Part shown: positions 54,705-64,000 of the stretch, one piece after another
Layout: the number at the start of each line of letters is the position of its first letter
How positions within the stretch are numbered: the first letter of the stretch is position 1
Origin: Agelas oroides
Taxonomy: Eukaryota; Porifera; Demospongiae; Agelasida; Agelasidae
Reading direction: 5' to 3'
DNA: 64,000 bases
Assembly (NCBI GenBank): GCA_949130485.1
Contig: OX422204.1
Coordinates: 3,318,515-3,382,514 of the forward strand
Made by a program: the position numbers and the translations under genes
Notes under the pieces: generated by a model
Told to the model about the DNA's origin: nothing
Seen by the model: the letters and a program-made list of their open reading frames with translations, nothing else
Databases searched by the model: none

Positions 54705-55910
54705 GCTGTGGAAGGCTGTTCTCAATTGACGGCAACTGGAAGATTTGTTACCCACACTGCATGTGGCAGCCTTCAATGACTGTAGCTAGTTTCAGTGGGG
54801 CTTTGAACTATGTAAACGCTTGCCCTAATCAACCTGGTGTTCTGTGCAGATCACTGCCAGAGTGCCGAGAGTAAGAGTGTGCCAACTTCCCTGAAGGAGT
54901 TTACCAAGTACTCTAAAGGTATGTGCGTGTGGACAAGTAAGATCAAATACTGTTTTATTATGTTACTTTCTTCTCTATGGTTGCATGCACAGAACACCCA
55001 GATTGGATGAAGAACAAGCCACCAAAGACAGCTGCAGCAGACTGCCAAGGTAAATCATGTATATACAAAATAATTATAACTATGTAGTGTCATAAGTTAT
55101 CTTTCCTTGTAGTCTTGGGTTCAGGTTCCTGGTATCATTTGATGCTTATACTCTTTGGTTATGCAGGTACTTCACAGCTTCTGGCTCAGTACAATGCTGT
55201 TGCTAAGCCAATTGATGAGGGCAAAGAGGAGATAGCTACAAAGACAGCCTGCAATAAGGATACAGGTGGAAAGCGGAGGCTGCAGAAGTGGACCAGGGTA
55301 GCCTGGTTTTGCATTAGTGGAGGAGGACATATTCAAATGTGGCAGCCACTTTACCAGTAAGTAACAGCTCACCCACTAATCTTACAACCAGGAGCACATA
55401 ACGACTATCACATTATTATGCACTCCTGATACACCAAAGCTTGTGATGATCATCAATGTTATTATTTTGCTGTCTTGGCATAGGTCTGAAGGTCCAGCAC
55501 AAGTATTCTTGCTTATCTTGACGTGGCTAGTTGCTGCATTTGGGCACAAGACAAGAGAAGACTGGAAGAAGCTAGTCATTTCGTATGACAACATGTGCCA
55601 TGTTAACAACTTGAAGGTGGCCCGAAAACCACTCCCCCTCCCAGGTGACCTCTGATGTGATGAAGATCATCGATGAACTCCACATTAAAAACCATGTTGA
55701 CCCTCGTTGCCAGCAGTATCACCCGAATATTAGTGAGGGAGACAATACCGGACATGAACACTATGGCTTGTGAACAGACATTTTAAGTGCAATGCCGAAA
55801 ACTCACCACCATTTTTATCTACACAGAATGGTGCAGAGGCGCAATAAGTATTTAAGTTTATGTTATGCACTTGGCAGGAAACCAGTCCAACCTAGAGTTA
55901 GGCATGTAGG
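54705..55910 (+). pseudogene. KDZ-superfamily transposase, interrupted
   Basis: Exon-like blocks at 54705-54918, 54993-55049, 55167-55356 and 55484-55643, then continuing to about 55910. They contain LFSIDGNWKICYPHCMW and NACPNQPG, the cysteine-rich block that precedes KDZ transposases, then EDWKKLVISYDNMCHVNNLK, VARKPLPLP, KIIDELHIKNHVDPRC and AMPKTHHHFYLHRMVQRRNK. The order is that of Kyakuja-Dileera-Zisupton transposases. The frame is broken near 54843 (between NQPG and the following Cys-rich segment), near 55644, and in 55770-55795, where the segment following ACEQTF is shortened and shifted. The copy is therefore probably inactive unless introns restore the frame. The 5' start was not found. 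Confidence 0.8.
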
Positions 55911-56269
55911 TGATGTTTGATTGTATTGTAGTTAGTTACGTCAGTTTAATTTTAAGTTCTACACCTCATAATAATGAAGGTCTGAGAGCCAGAGTGGCCT
56001 AACCCACATATCAAGTACTGGAAATTGCATGAATTACACAAAAATGCAATAAAAAGCATGCATACCCTATGAACATAAGGCCAAAAATTTGAAATTCTTA
56101 ATTTTTCTGCAGCTCTTGAAACACATTTTAAGAGTATTCCCAAGTTAGTGGGGGGCAACTCAATGTTTGTGGGTTAGGCCACTCTGGTTCTCAGCCCTTC
56201 AACTATACACACCCTTTAAATCCACATAAAACTGTATTGTCAATGTCCCAAATTACATACACATCTCCC

Positions 56270-56440
56270 ATAACCCTATAGAACCACATATAACCCTATA
56301 TAACCACATATTACGACCTATAACCCTATATAACCACATATAACCATCCATAACCACATATAACCACATATAACAACCCATAACCACATATAACCATCCA
56401 TAACCACACATAACCCTATATAACAATAACCAAACATACC
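56270..56440 (-). repeat. Right subterminal array of TATAACCA units
   Basis: TATAACCACATATAACCATC-type units mirror the TGGTTATA array at the left end in inverted orientation, a feature expected of transposase-binding subterminal sites (inference). Confidence 0.88.
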
Positions 56441-56567
56441 ACCCATCCTTCTGTATGGTAATGTTTCATTCCCTGAGTATGACATATAACAGTAGAACCC
56501 TTATAACCATTAAAACATTTATATCATGTTATAATTTCACCCAAAAAGTTCTTACTATCCCTATATT

Positions 56568-56790
56568 GAGCCACAAGTGAGTATTGAATATCAGAAAAGG
56601 GATGCATTTCTGGCAGCTTTGTAGCTAGGGGGAAACAGACTGACATTTCAGAGCAGCCTCCAGCAGCACAGAAAAAAGCTTGACTCATGAGCCTTGACTG
56701 GTCAACACTCCTGTGTTTGGTGCACAATTAGTAAACCTGCTGTGCAATGCTGTGGTGTGTGTTTTTCCGAGACTATTGTTTATGAACATG
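56568..56790 (+). repeat. Internal inverted repeat of the KDZ element, inner arm
   Basis: The segment from GAGTATTGAATATCAGAAAA to GCTGTGCAATGCTGTGGTGT is found inverted at about 58390-58612, directly abutting the right TIR. The arms enclose 1.6 kb with an ATTATGTGGTTATTT-centred hairpin (57380-57450) and no recognised gene. Confidence 0.85.
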
Positions 56791-58596
56791 ATAGAGTGGA
56801 CAAAATAAGAGTTGACTCTACACGGCAGCGTGTTGCATATGCAGACATTTTGCATGTGGGATCAGGGCTCTCAGGTTGATCTACTTGTTCACACTAAGTC
56901 AATGCTGTGCATACATGCTATATAGCTGCCATGTTCGATGATAGAACAAAGAATCCAAAGGAGCAAGTTGAACACTGCCTCATAAGTGCCAGGAAGATAT
57001 ATAGTTTGAGGGGATAGTTTATCTGTCAGTGTAGCCACACACTACAAGCTCTGGGCAGGAAAAATACAATCATGCATTTAGCGAAAAAGTGAATATCAGT
57101 CAAATGCAAGCTTTATCCAGCTTGGAGATGATAGCACAGGATTATGGATGGGATGCCTAACACTTAAAGTAAAATATATATACCCAGCCTCTCTTTGATT
57201 ATGCTGTCTTTTCCAGTGCTCAAAGAGAGGGATGCTAGAGGAAGGTTCATCTGTGCGCAGTGTGTCCTGAGTCCTCTGGTGCTCTGAAAGGGGTGCTAGG
57301 GGAGAACTTGTATATGTAGTCTCTGAGAAGGATGTCTGTATTTACTGCTGTTTGAGTTGACCTTGCAAAATACAAGCCAAAAAGCTGTGATATGAATATA
57401 ATTATGTGGTTATTTAGCCTGTAAAGAAGTTTACCACATAATTATATTCATATGCACAGCTTGTTGTTTATATTATGCAATGGTGGGGAAGTGTATCATA
57501 GTCTCCTACCCAGGCTCTCCTCACACCCTGAGCTTGCAGTGTGAGACTGGTTTCGTATACATGCAAGTGCGACAGTATAGAAATGAGAATTTTGCTTGAT
57601 ATGTAAACATAAGAACACAGCATTAACGGTGCAATCGAACTAGGTAAGGATTTTAAGTATATTAAGACATTGCAGAAGGTATGCATAATTTTAATACGTG
57701 CATGCATAGTGAGGGTTCAATTTGAAGCTCTAAAGCATGCACAATTTCATAATTTCTGGATTACAGAACTGTAGGATAGGTGGGCTAATGTTTGATAGTA
57801 TATACTTGAAATTCAACTCCAAACAGTCTTCTACCAGGGATTTAGCAAAAGAAATACATGTACTACATCTGTTCAAGCATCTATCCTCGGAAAAAGGGTT
57901 CTACTAGCAGACAAGTCTGATAATCATATATTATATCACATCGCTAGCCATATTTGGCAACTGCTGCAGCATGGTATGGGTTCATAGGCAAGGCCAGTGG
58001 AAGGGCAAGTATTTTAGTCTTTACTGTTCGGAGGAGGTGGCAAGGAAGTTACGCGTTGTTTTACAATGTATTTTCGGGCGTGATTTTCTATCCCCACGTA
58101 CTACAGTAGCTTCGGGTGTCGAAAACTATCCCAGCCCCAGCATGTCTAGCCTCATTCCCATCCTCCGCACCTGGGAACGAGGCTAAGTTGCTACCCTGCT
58201 CAGACCTTTGAAGTCTGAGTTCCGAAAATATATCAGTCTGAGAATAAATTTTTGCCTCTAGCATAGGAACATTACCACATTGAACAGACATAAAATAGCT
58301 TCATTTTTAAGCCTGATTTCATCACACAGCGTTGACAACTTCAACAAGGTTTGACCCTTGGTGCAGTTAGATTGCAGTGTACAGCAACGTAGTGCACAAA
58401 TGCACACCACAGCATTGCACAGCAGGTTTACTAATTGTGCACCAAACACAAGAGTGTTGGCCAGTCAAGACTCATGGATAGAAATAGAAAATATAATTCA
58501 AGCTTTTTCAGGCTGTGCTTGCTGGAGGCTGCTCTGAAATGTCAGTCTGTTTCCCCCTAGCTACACAGCTCCCAGAAATGCATCCTTTTTCTGATA

Positions 58597-58799
58597 TTCA
58601 ATACTGACTAGTTTTATTGCTATACTGATACCCTGCTTACTTATTCTCTTCTCCTTCAATGTGCTGCATACTTCCTGAATGCATGCTTGTAGGCAGAAAT
58701 TCGGTTAAGTTAAATCTGGTAGGGAGAGGGTTAAAATCTAAATTTGGGGTAAACCCGTAATTTTTTTTCTCATGAGCAAGTCTGTACATAACGAGATTC
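58597..58799 (-). repeat. Right terminal inverted repeat of the KDZ element
   Basis: Inverse partner of 51930-52133, ending GTCTGTACATAACGAGATTC next to the target duplication. Confidence 0.92.
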
Positions 58800-58938
58800 C
58801 CTAACGACTGGATCATGAAAGTCTATCTCAGAAATTCATGCGGGCGGCCAATGGAAAAAGTAACAATCAACAAATTGGGCCCTTATTGCTACATTCAGAG
58901 CAATAAGTAGCTAATTTTATAGTAATGCTGTACTTTAC

Positions 58939-59002
58939 CTTGAGCTAAGGCTCCTGACAGGATGAGTGTCCACCAAACTAGCCACAGCACAGATGTCATC
59001 AT
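58939..59002 (-). CDS. Signal-peptide exon, probably exon 1 of Ig receptor copy 2
   Basis: 64 nt from ATG (59002) to a GTAAAG donor: MMTSVLWLVWWTLILSGALA then Q, ending in phase 1. It is a textbook secretory signal: short, strongly hydrophobic core, small residues before a likely cleavage. The phase matches the acceptor of the receptor exon at 47147. No nearer compatible Ig exon was found on the minus strand. If correct, intron 1 is 11.8 kb and contains both the LINE relic and the KDZ transposon, and the right TSD (58800-58808) lies 130 bp inside it. A second in-frame ATG directly follows the first. Confidence 0.6.
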
Positions 59003-60268
59003 GTTTACTGTTTTGACTAACGACCCTCTCCTCGAGTCCGACTGATCCAACCCCCAATCAACCTTCAGGACCAGTCCGGTAGTGAGCACTAGCTAAATTG
59101 CAGAACAAGCTAAACTCCTGACGTGTAGCTTGCTAAAACATTCCCCGCTGGAAACGATATATATCTGTGCCCGTACAACCGTGTCAGACTGGGGGAAATT
59201 GCCCCTAGCCTCGTCCCCGGCGCGCGCGAAAAACGGAGAAGCGCCTGGTACACACTGTTTGCGCATGCGTTTAATCTCCCCAAGATGCGGGGACTCCGGA
59301 CTATTTTCTGATTCTTCCGTGTTATGTGACGTCAGAGCTCGGACTCGATATAGTAAACTTGTCAGGATAATGAAAGTTCGGATTTTCAGCAAGCAATTTA
59401 TCAAGCCCTTCAGCGACTTGCAACCCCATGCAAGTATGGTTCTCTAAACTTCAACTCTCCGCTTGCACTTCGCACACATGAGATTCGGTAAGCCGTCGTC
59501 ATGGTTCAACGTTATATCCAACAGAGCGCTTATCCTTGATGCTAGTCTTTCCTGGCTAGCTTTTTTACCAAACAATGCTACCCTATGGTGGCTATAAGCC
59601 ACAGAGGATCAGCAAAGGCGACACACCGATGCCATTTTCGCTAACTGGTCCACGTCGGGATGTTTACTACTTAAATTTTTTCAGAGCACACGCCCCTAAA
59701 CAGTGTAAACGTCATAAACAGGAAGAACCTCTCACATATAATTGTTTTTAAAATTCGGCATAATTATTTGCAATTTTATCTTCCTGTTTCTGGTCTTACA
59801 AGTTGCTTAAAAACGACCAGGCCACCATGCTTTTTGTTGTTTTGCTTTGTTTTTTGTTGTTGTTGTTTTCAGTTCGGGGAATCCAAAAGAAAAGTCTATG
59901 AAGGTTGTTAGAGTTGATTTGACAAGTTTAGAGCAGGATTGAGCAGTACTTGTGAGTGATAGGATGAGCTCCAAAGTACATCTTCTAGGTTTTGTTCCTC
60001 TGCTCGTATTATTTCCCTCCAGCCACTTGGAAATTCGAAAATGGTTGTGAATGCCTGGCAATGTAGATAAGAGAGAGATCCTCTGTAGTATACTTGAAAG
60101 GTTCAGAAGCAGCCTGGGGTATCTAATTCACCAAATGTTGAGTTTGCTTGCATCCTTTACTTCAATAGAGTTGAATAATCATATACATAACAAGACTTGT
60201 GTCACCTTGCGTGGGCGGATCAAAGAAGCCGCACGCACTTTAAGGAAGCAAGATCCCGCCTTGCCGTG
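59003..60268. other. Gap upstream of the receptor signal exon: no gene seen
   Basis: CpG-containing sequence with a TAGCCTCGTCCCCGGCGCGC half-element near 59206. Long frames (for example 59130-59447) show no family features. The promoter of Ig receptor copy 2 would be expected here. Confidence 0.5.
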
Positions 60269-60360
60269 AGAACCGTGCTTTAACCAGGTGTGAAGGTGCT
60301 TTAACCAGGTGTGAGTGTGCTTTAACTAGGTGTGAGCGTGCTTTAACTGGGTGTGAAAAG
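60269..60360. repeat. About 21-bp tandem repeat, four copies
   Basis: Units GTGCTTTAACCAGGTGTGAG and variants (AACTAGG, AACTGGG). Confidence 0.9.
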
Positions 60361-60931
60361 TACAATTAACCCAGCATTGCTTGTACATGGACAGTACAGT
60401 ATATATGAAACATAGCTATATGACACGGAATGCATGCACGAAGCAGCAAGACAAAAAGAAAAAAGCAGTTTGCGTACTCCTAGAACAGCGCTCAATCGAG
60501 GCATATTCAAATTTGTTCGTAGCGCTACACAGCGGACTTTCGAACACTTTTTCGTTTCAACTACTCTTTTCTAAGCCTCGCAGAGAGAGCAGCAACGCTT
60601 TAAATACGATAGAACTGCACGCATTATTACACCCGACCTAGCTACTCACGCTTACGTGCGGTGAGCTGCGTAAAAAAAGTGATTTTACCTCGTTTGGGCC
60701 ATAAAACTTACAGTTCTTTATTCCTGCTTGCGTTCTTCGATTTACGATGGCAGAATTTGTCATCGCTGAAAGCTGAACGGCCTAGCAGTGAGTAAATAAC
60801 GCTACAGATTCAGCCATGGCAGCAACGCTCGATTTGAATTGAGAAGCCAGCTAAACACATTTGCATGACGTCACGCTTGGCAACAACCGTGTTTGACGTC
60901 ATTTGCTTAGCAACCGGTGACACAAAACACT

Positions 60932-61314
60932 TATAGACCTTATGCAATACCTCACGTAATTAAACGTAAAACGGAAAGTGGACGGAATCCGGATACTACG
61001 CCGCCATTTTGAGTGGCAAGGAAGACCGCGGTCTATGGAGCTTAAGTACAGCGAAGCACTTTGCGAGCTCGCTGCGTAAACGAAGCATGCAGGTAAGTTT
61101 ATTCGCTTCGGTGAGCGTTAGGTCCTGTTGAGGCCTTGTACATTCTGGGTGTAAACGTAAAATCACTTACTGCGCTGGTGAGAAAGGAGCTCGCGAACTG
61201 CTCCGCTGTACTTAAGCTCCATTGACCACGGTCATTTAGTATCCGGATTTCCGTCTACTGTCCGTTTCACGTTTGTTTACGTGAGGTGATGACGTCAATT
61301 GCATAAGGTCTATA
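60932..61314. mobile_element. TATAGACCTTATGCAAT-ended foldback element, 383 bp
   Basis: Ends TATAGACCTTATGCAAT and ATTGCATAAGGTCTATA. The arms pair imperfectly throughout (ACGTAAACGTAAAAC-type, ATCCGGATACTA, GAGCTTAAGTACAGCG and GCGAGCTCGC segments), so almost the whole element folds on itself. Confidence 0.85.
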
Positions 61315-61384
61315 CCACGCCTACTCGGGATGTATCCGGTTTAAATCGCTCGTAGACGTGATATAAGTATTACTTAAAAAACAT

Positions 61385-61575
61385 TAAAAATGTAAATAGA
61401 TGTAGGGATGGCATGCCAAAAAGTATGCAAACAAGGTAGGGATAATGCATGAAAGCAAAGGTCAACATATTGGCAAAGCCGCTTTGCCAATATGTTGACC
61501 TTTGCTTTCATGCATTATCCCTACCTTGTTTGCATATTTTTTGGCATGCCATCCCTACATCTATTTACATTTTTT
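61385..61575. mobile_element. Near-perfect 95-bp-arm palindrome
   Basis: From AAAAATGTAAATAGATGTAG, through GGGATGGCATGCC and GGTCAACATATTGGCAAAGC, to a single-base centre at about 61480 and back, with only a few differences between arms. The ATGTAGGGATGG/CCATCCCTACAT motif links it to the hairpin at 14124-14178. Confidence 0.93.
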
Positions 61576-62015
61576 AAGTCTTGTTTCTGTACTTTTTTGA
61601 TGTTAATCTCAGTTACAGTTACCCGGTAGACCTAGTGTAAGTCAAGTGTAACCACAACACCAGAACGGAACTTGAAACGGCGTTGATAATTTAGTAGTAG
61701 TTCCAGGCATGTAATAACCTGATGAAGGGCCAACCACTCTCCGTACCAAACTTTGTGAAGCCAAATTCATGATTCAGTTGTCAATCACGACTGACCAGCT
61801 GCAGCGACAGAAAACTATCATACTGACAACTGACCATCCTAGCTTTACAGTTCACTAAAGCTGTCACGGAGTAGACTATTTCAGTGTAGCTACAAGTAGG
61901 CAGCTGAATGCAGCGCCTTACCTACGTGATGTTCATAAGCCTTGCCCAATGCCGCGGGGGGGAAAGACCATGCCAGCCATGCTTTAATACTGCCCGCTGC
62001 CGATTTCGCTTGTGA

Positions 62016-62068
62016 CTAGTCTCGCTTCCAGACCAATGACTGTGGTCTTTGGTCTGGGAACGAGACTT
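62016..62068. mobile_element. TAGTCTCG-family foldback element, about 53 bp
   Basis: TAGTCTCGCTTCCAGACCAA and TTGGTCTGGGAACGAGACTT with the core TGACTGTGGTC. Target duplication not seen. Confidence 0.75.
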
Positions 62069-62171
62069 CGTGTGCGCATGCGTACAAAATTAGAAAATGG
62101 CGTCCTAAGCAACGGACAGCAGCCTCGGTGTGTTGTGAATGGCTTTTGTTGACTAGGGTGAATTTGAAGCT

Positions 62172-63278
62172 ATGAAGACGCTGAGTAGTCGTAGAGCTCT
62201 GCGCTTTGACAAGCATCAGTTTCGTGCTACAACGACGGTGAGTACTTAAACCGTTTTCGAGATATCATTCTTGAACAGAGTGGGCTGAAGAATAGAGCGA
62301 TTGCACGTGACGTAATTACGTTCGAGATTACGAAGGAAATCAGAAAACAGCCGCCATTTTGGTGCACAACGAGATAGGAGCTTCTATGGCGATCTTCACG
62401 AAATGAGTGATATACTTATAATGCTTCTAATATGTGTTGAATCGGACAAAATACCATTGCTACATAAGTTAAAACAGCTATATAAACGCTTACCTGTGGG
62501 TGTTTTAATCGATATCGCATATACTGCTAATAACATACTGTACAAGTTGTGCACCAAAATGGCGGTTCATTTCTAGTATACGGAATTGTGATCACGTGCT
62601 GAGAACGCTCTATACGAAAAATGGCACTTTCAATACCGCACACTTTTGCATTTAGCTGCCTTCCGCGTGGCTTTTGGGCACTTATATGAGTCTTGCTGAT
62701 CACAAAGGCACTCAAAGAGGAAGCCTGGGCGCTTAAATAAGCTTTTGGCGTGTTTGTGGTGAAGTTATACGGCTTTTGCTTAAGTATTGCATATATTGCG
62801 CGTCGGCGCCATCCCTACATAGAGAGTCTACAGACTCTCTGATATGTATGATCAAAGGGGCATTAAACTACTTGTGGCATTTCTAGGTACACCTGCAAAA
62901 GGATCATGTCTAACATTTGTAGGTATATACCCTTTACAGGATGTGTACCCAGGGTATACCCCTCACAGAATAAGTATACCCAACATTACTAGGCCTGCCA
63001 CAGGATATGTCCAAGATTTGTAGGTATATACCCTTTACAGGATGTGTACCCAGGGTATACCTGCACAGTACAAAATAAAAACTATTCCCCAGCATCAATC
63101 AGAAATTGGAAACTATGACCTACAAAGAGTGTGAAATACTATTAACAACATGTGATTGGGTTATGTCTACAGCCAGCACCAGTGCCTCAACCCAACTCAG
63201 GTCAGCTATGCTAATGAAGAACTCTTCAATCAACTGAAGAAGCTATCAGAAGATGGAAGCAGAGCTGGAAGTGCATGA
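62172..63278 (+). CDS. Possible two-exon small gene, function unknown
   Basis: A strong first-exon candidate runs from ATG 62172 to a GTGAGT donor at 62238 (MKTLSSRRALRFDKHQF then RATTT). A second segment opens after AG at 63176 (HQCLNPTQVSYANEEL, FNQLKKLSEDG) and stops at 63278, a 55-residue frame. Alternatively an acceptor at 63248 opens an acidic frame (MEAELEVHENEPSSDD, ending QPPSNT) to about 63342. The two readings compete and an intermediate exon may be missing. No family recognised. Confidence 0.35.
62294..62611. mobile_element. AGAGCGATTGCACGTGA-ended foldback element, about 318 bp
   Basis: AGAGCG ... CACGTGACG on the left pairs with ATCACGTGCTGAGAACGCTCT on the right. Inner arms GCCGCCATTTTGGTGCACAAC and GTTGTGCACCAAAATGGCGG are an excellent inverted pair. 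It lies in the intron of the possible gene at 62172. Confidence 0.75.
62910..63065. repeat. Two-copy repeat of about 40 bp
   Basis: ATTTGTAGGTATATACCCTT then TACAGGATGTGTACCCAGGG then TATACC occurs at about 62917-62961 and again at about 63016-63061. Confidence 0.88.
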
Positions 63279-64000
63279 AAATGAGCCTTCTAGTGATGAC
63301 ATTTCAACCGAAGCTGTAGAACAGCCTCCATCAAATACTTGACTATTTGTTTGCATATATACACTCTGCAGGGAATTGTACTTTTATTTCTTTGTTATTT
63401 TTTCATACTGAAGTAAATTTATGTATAGTGTTCTTTAATTAACTAACACTATACTGCTTGCAGATGTCTAACTACCTAACTAACTAATTTATTTGGCTAC
63501 CCCTGTCTAATTGAACTACAAACTATATTGTTCCAAGAGAAGTTTAATTATGACACTAATAACTAATGAAGTGTGTCCACAAGTCAAGTATGTAGAATAG
63601 TTTCAAAGGACAAATGGCTATTGTGATTGCACTGGTGACTGCCACTTCAGTTGTTCTGCACTGCTTGCTCAGGCTCTCCCCACAATGTTTTGCACTCCTA
63701 GTTGCATACATTCTGTTGGTACAAAGTAGTGGGTGTGACAAAAATTGTATACGAGTATTTTCTCTTTCACTGTGTAGTGCTACTTTATCCTGCAAGAGTG
63801 GCATTCATTGTGGAGGATACCATGCAGAGGATACTGAATGAATCCAGATGGCAACATTGTGCCTCTAATGGCTTGTCAACAATACAACAGTACATATATA
63901 TATATATATATATATGACAACAATAAAATGCAACACAATGTACTCAAGTAGTAAGTACACAAGGAGCCCGGGCAGAGGCTATACCAGTATTTACACATGC
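63279..64000. other. Right edge: no gene seen
   Basis: AT-rich sequence with a (TA)n run at 63893-63914. Open frames at 63556-63917 on both strands lack coding features. Confidence 0.5.

Larger units (their letters stand above)
51930..58799. mobile_element. 6.87-kb KDZ-type DNA transposon, boundaries defined
   Basis: Both ends carry the same inverted sequence starting GAATCTCGTTATGTACAGAC and extending about 200 bp (51930-52133 and 58597-58799). The element is bracketed by CCTAACGAC at 51921-51929 and 58800-58808, a 9-bp direct repeat (or 8 bp plus one chance match; KDZ elements are reported with 8-bp duplications). Inside are subterminal TGGTTATA/TATAACCA arrays in opposite orientation, a divergent pair of genes (PHD protein on minus, KDZ transposase on plus) and a nested MITE. 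It is inserted in the large intron of Ig receptor copy 2, oriented so that its transposase opposes the host gene. Confidence 0.9.

Overview
The window is eukaryotic nuclear DNA from an animal, very probably a non-vertebrate metazoan. Its genes are split into many short exons with GT-AG splice sites, lie on both strands, and match metazoan families exon by exon (ANKIB1, UBE2E, cytosolic 5'-nucleotidase III, USP37). Introns and gaps are packed with foldback and MITE-like elements, microsatellites and tandem arrays. The short introns, the elements and the Ig receptors would fit an early-branching marine animal such as a sponge, but the sequence alone does not prove that. There are no operons, CRISPR arrays or prokaryotic signals.

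Layout. Positions 1-3153: repeat-rich DNA with no recognised exon, probably an ANKIB1 intron. 3154-7851 (-): first three coding exons of ANKIB1. 7984-13054 (+): complete six-exon UBE2E-like E2 enzyme, head to head with ANKIB1 across 132 bp. 13893-22582 (-): complete eleven-exon cytosolic 5'-nucleotidase III gene (329 aa), tail to tail with UBE2E. 22693-35236 (+): complete nineteen-exon USP37 deubiquitinase (899 aa), head to head with the nucleotidase gene across 110 bp. 36832-39010 (-): single-Ig transmembrane receptor. 39973-40966 (+): a small uncertain gene. 40967-46382: mostly nested repeats. 46383-59002 (-): a second, paralogous Ig receptor whose probable signal-peptide exon lies 11.8 kb from its Ig exon. 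That intron holds a degraded LINE and a 6.87 kb KDZ-type DNA transposon with about 200-bp terminal inverted repeats, a 9-bp target duplication, a broken transposase and a divergent PHD-finger gene. 59003-64000: foldback elements and one possible small gene.

Three neighbouring genes act in ubiquitin signalling: an RBR-type E3 (ANKIB1), an E2 (UBE2E-like) and a deubiquitinase with a KEN box (USP37). The strongest structural signals are the KDZ transposon, a foldback family with TAGCCTCGTTCCCAGGC ends and about 9-bp target duplications, and a 97-bp tandem array that copies a USP37 splice donor.

Exon models were read by eye. The reading frames of the UBE2E, nucleotidase and USP37 models close exactly across all junctions. 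UTRs, promoters and transcript isoforms were not determined.
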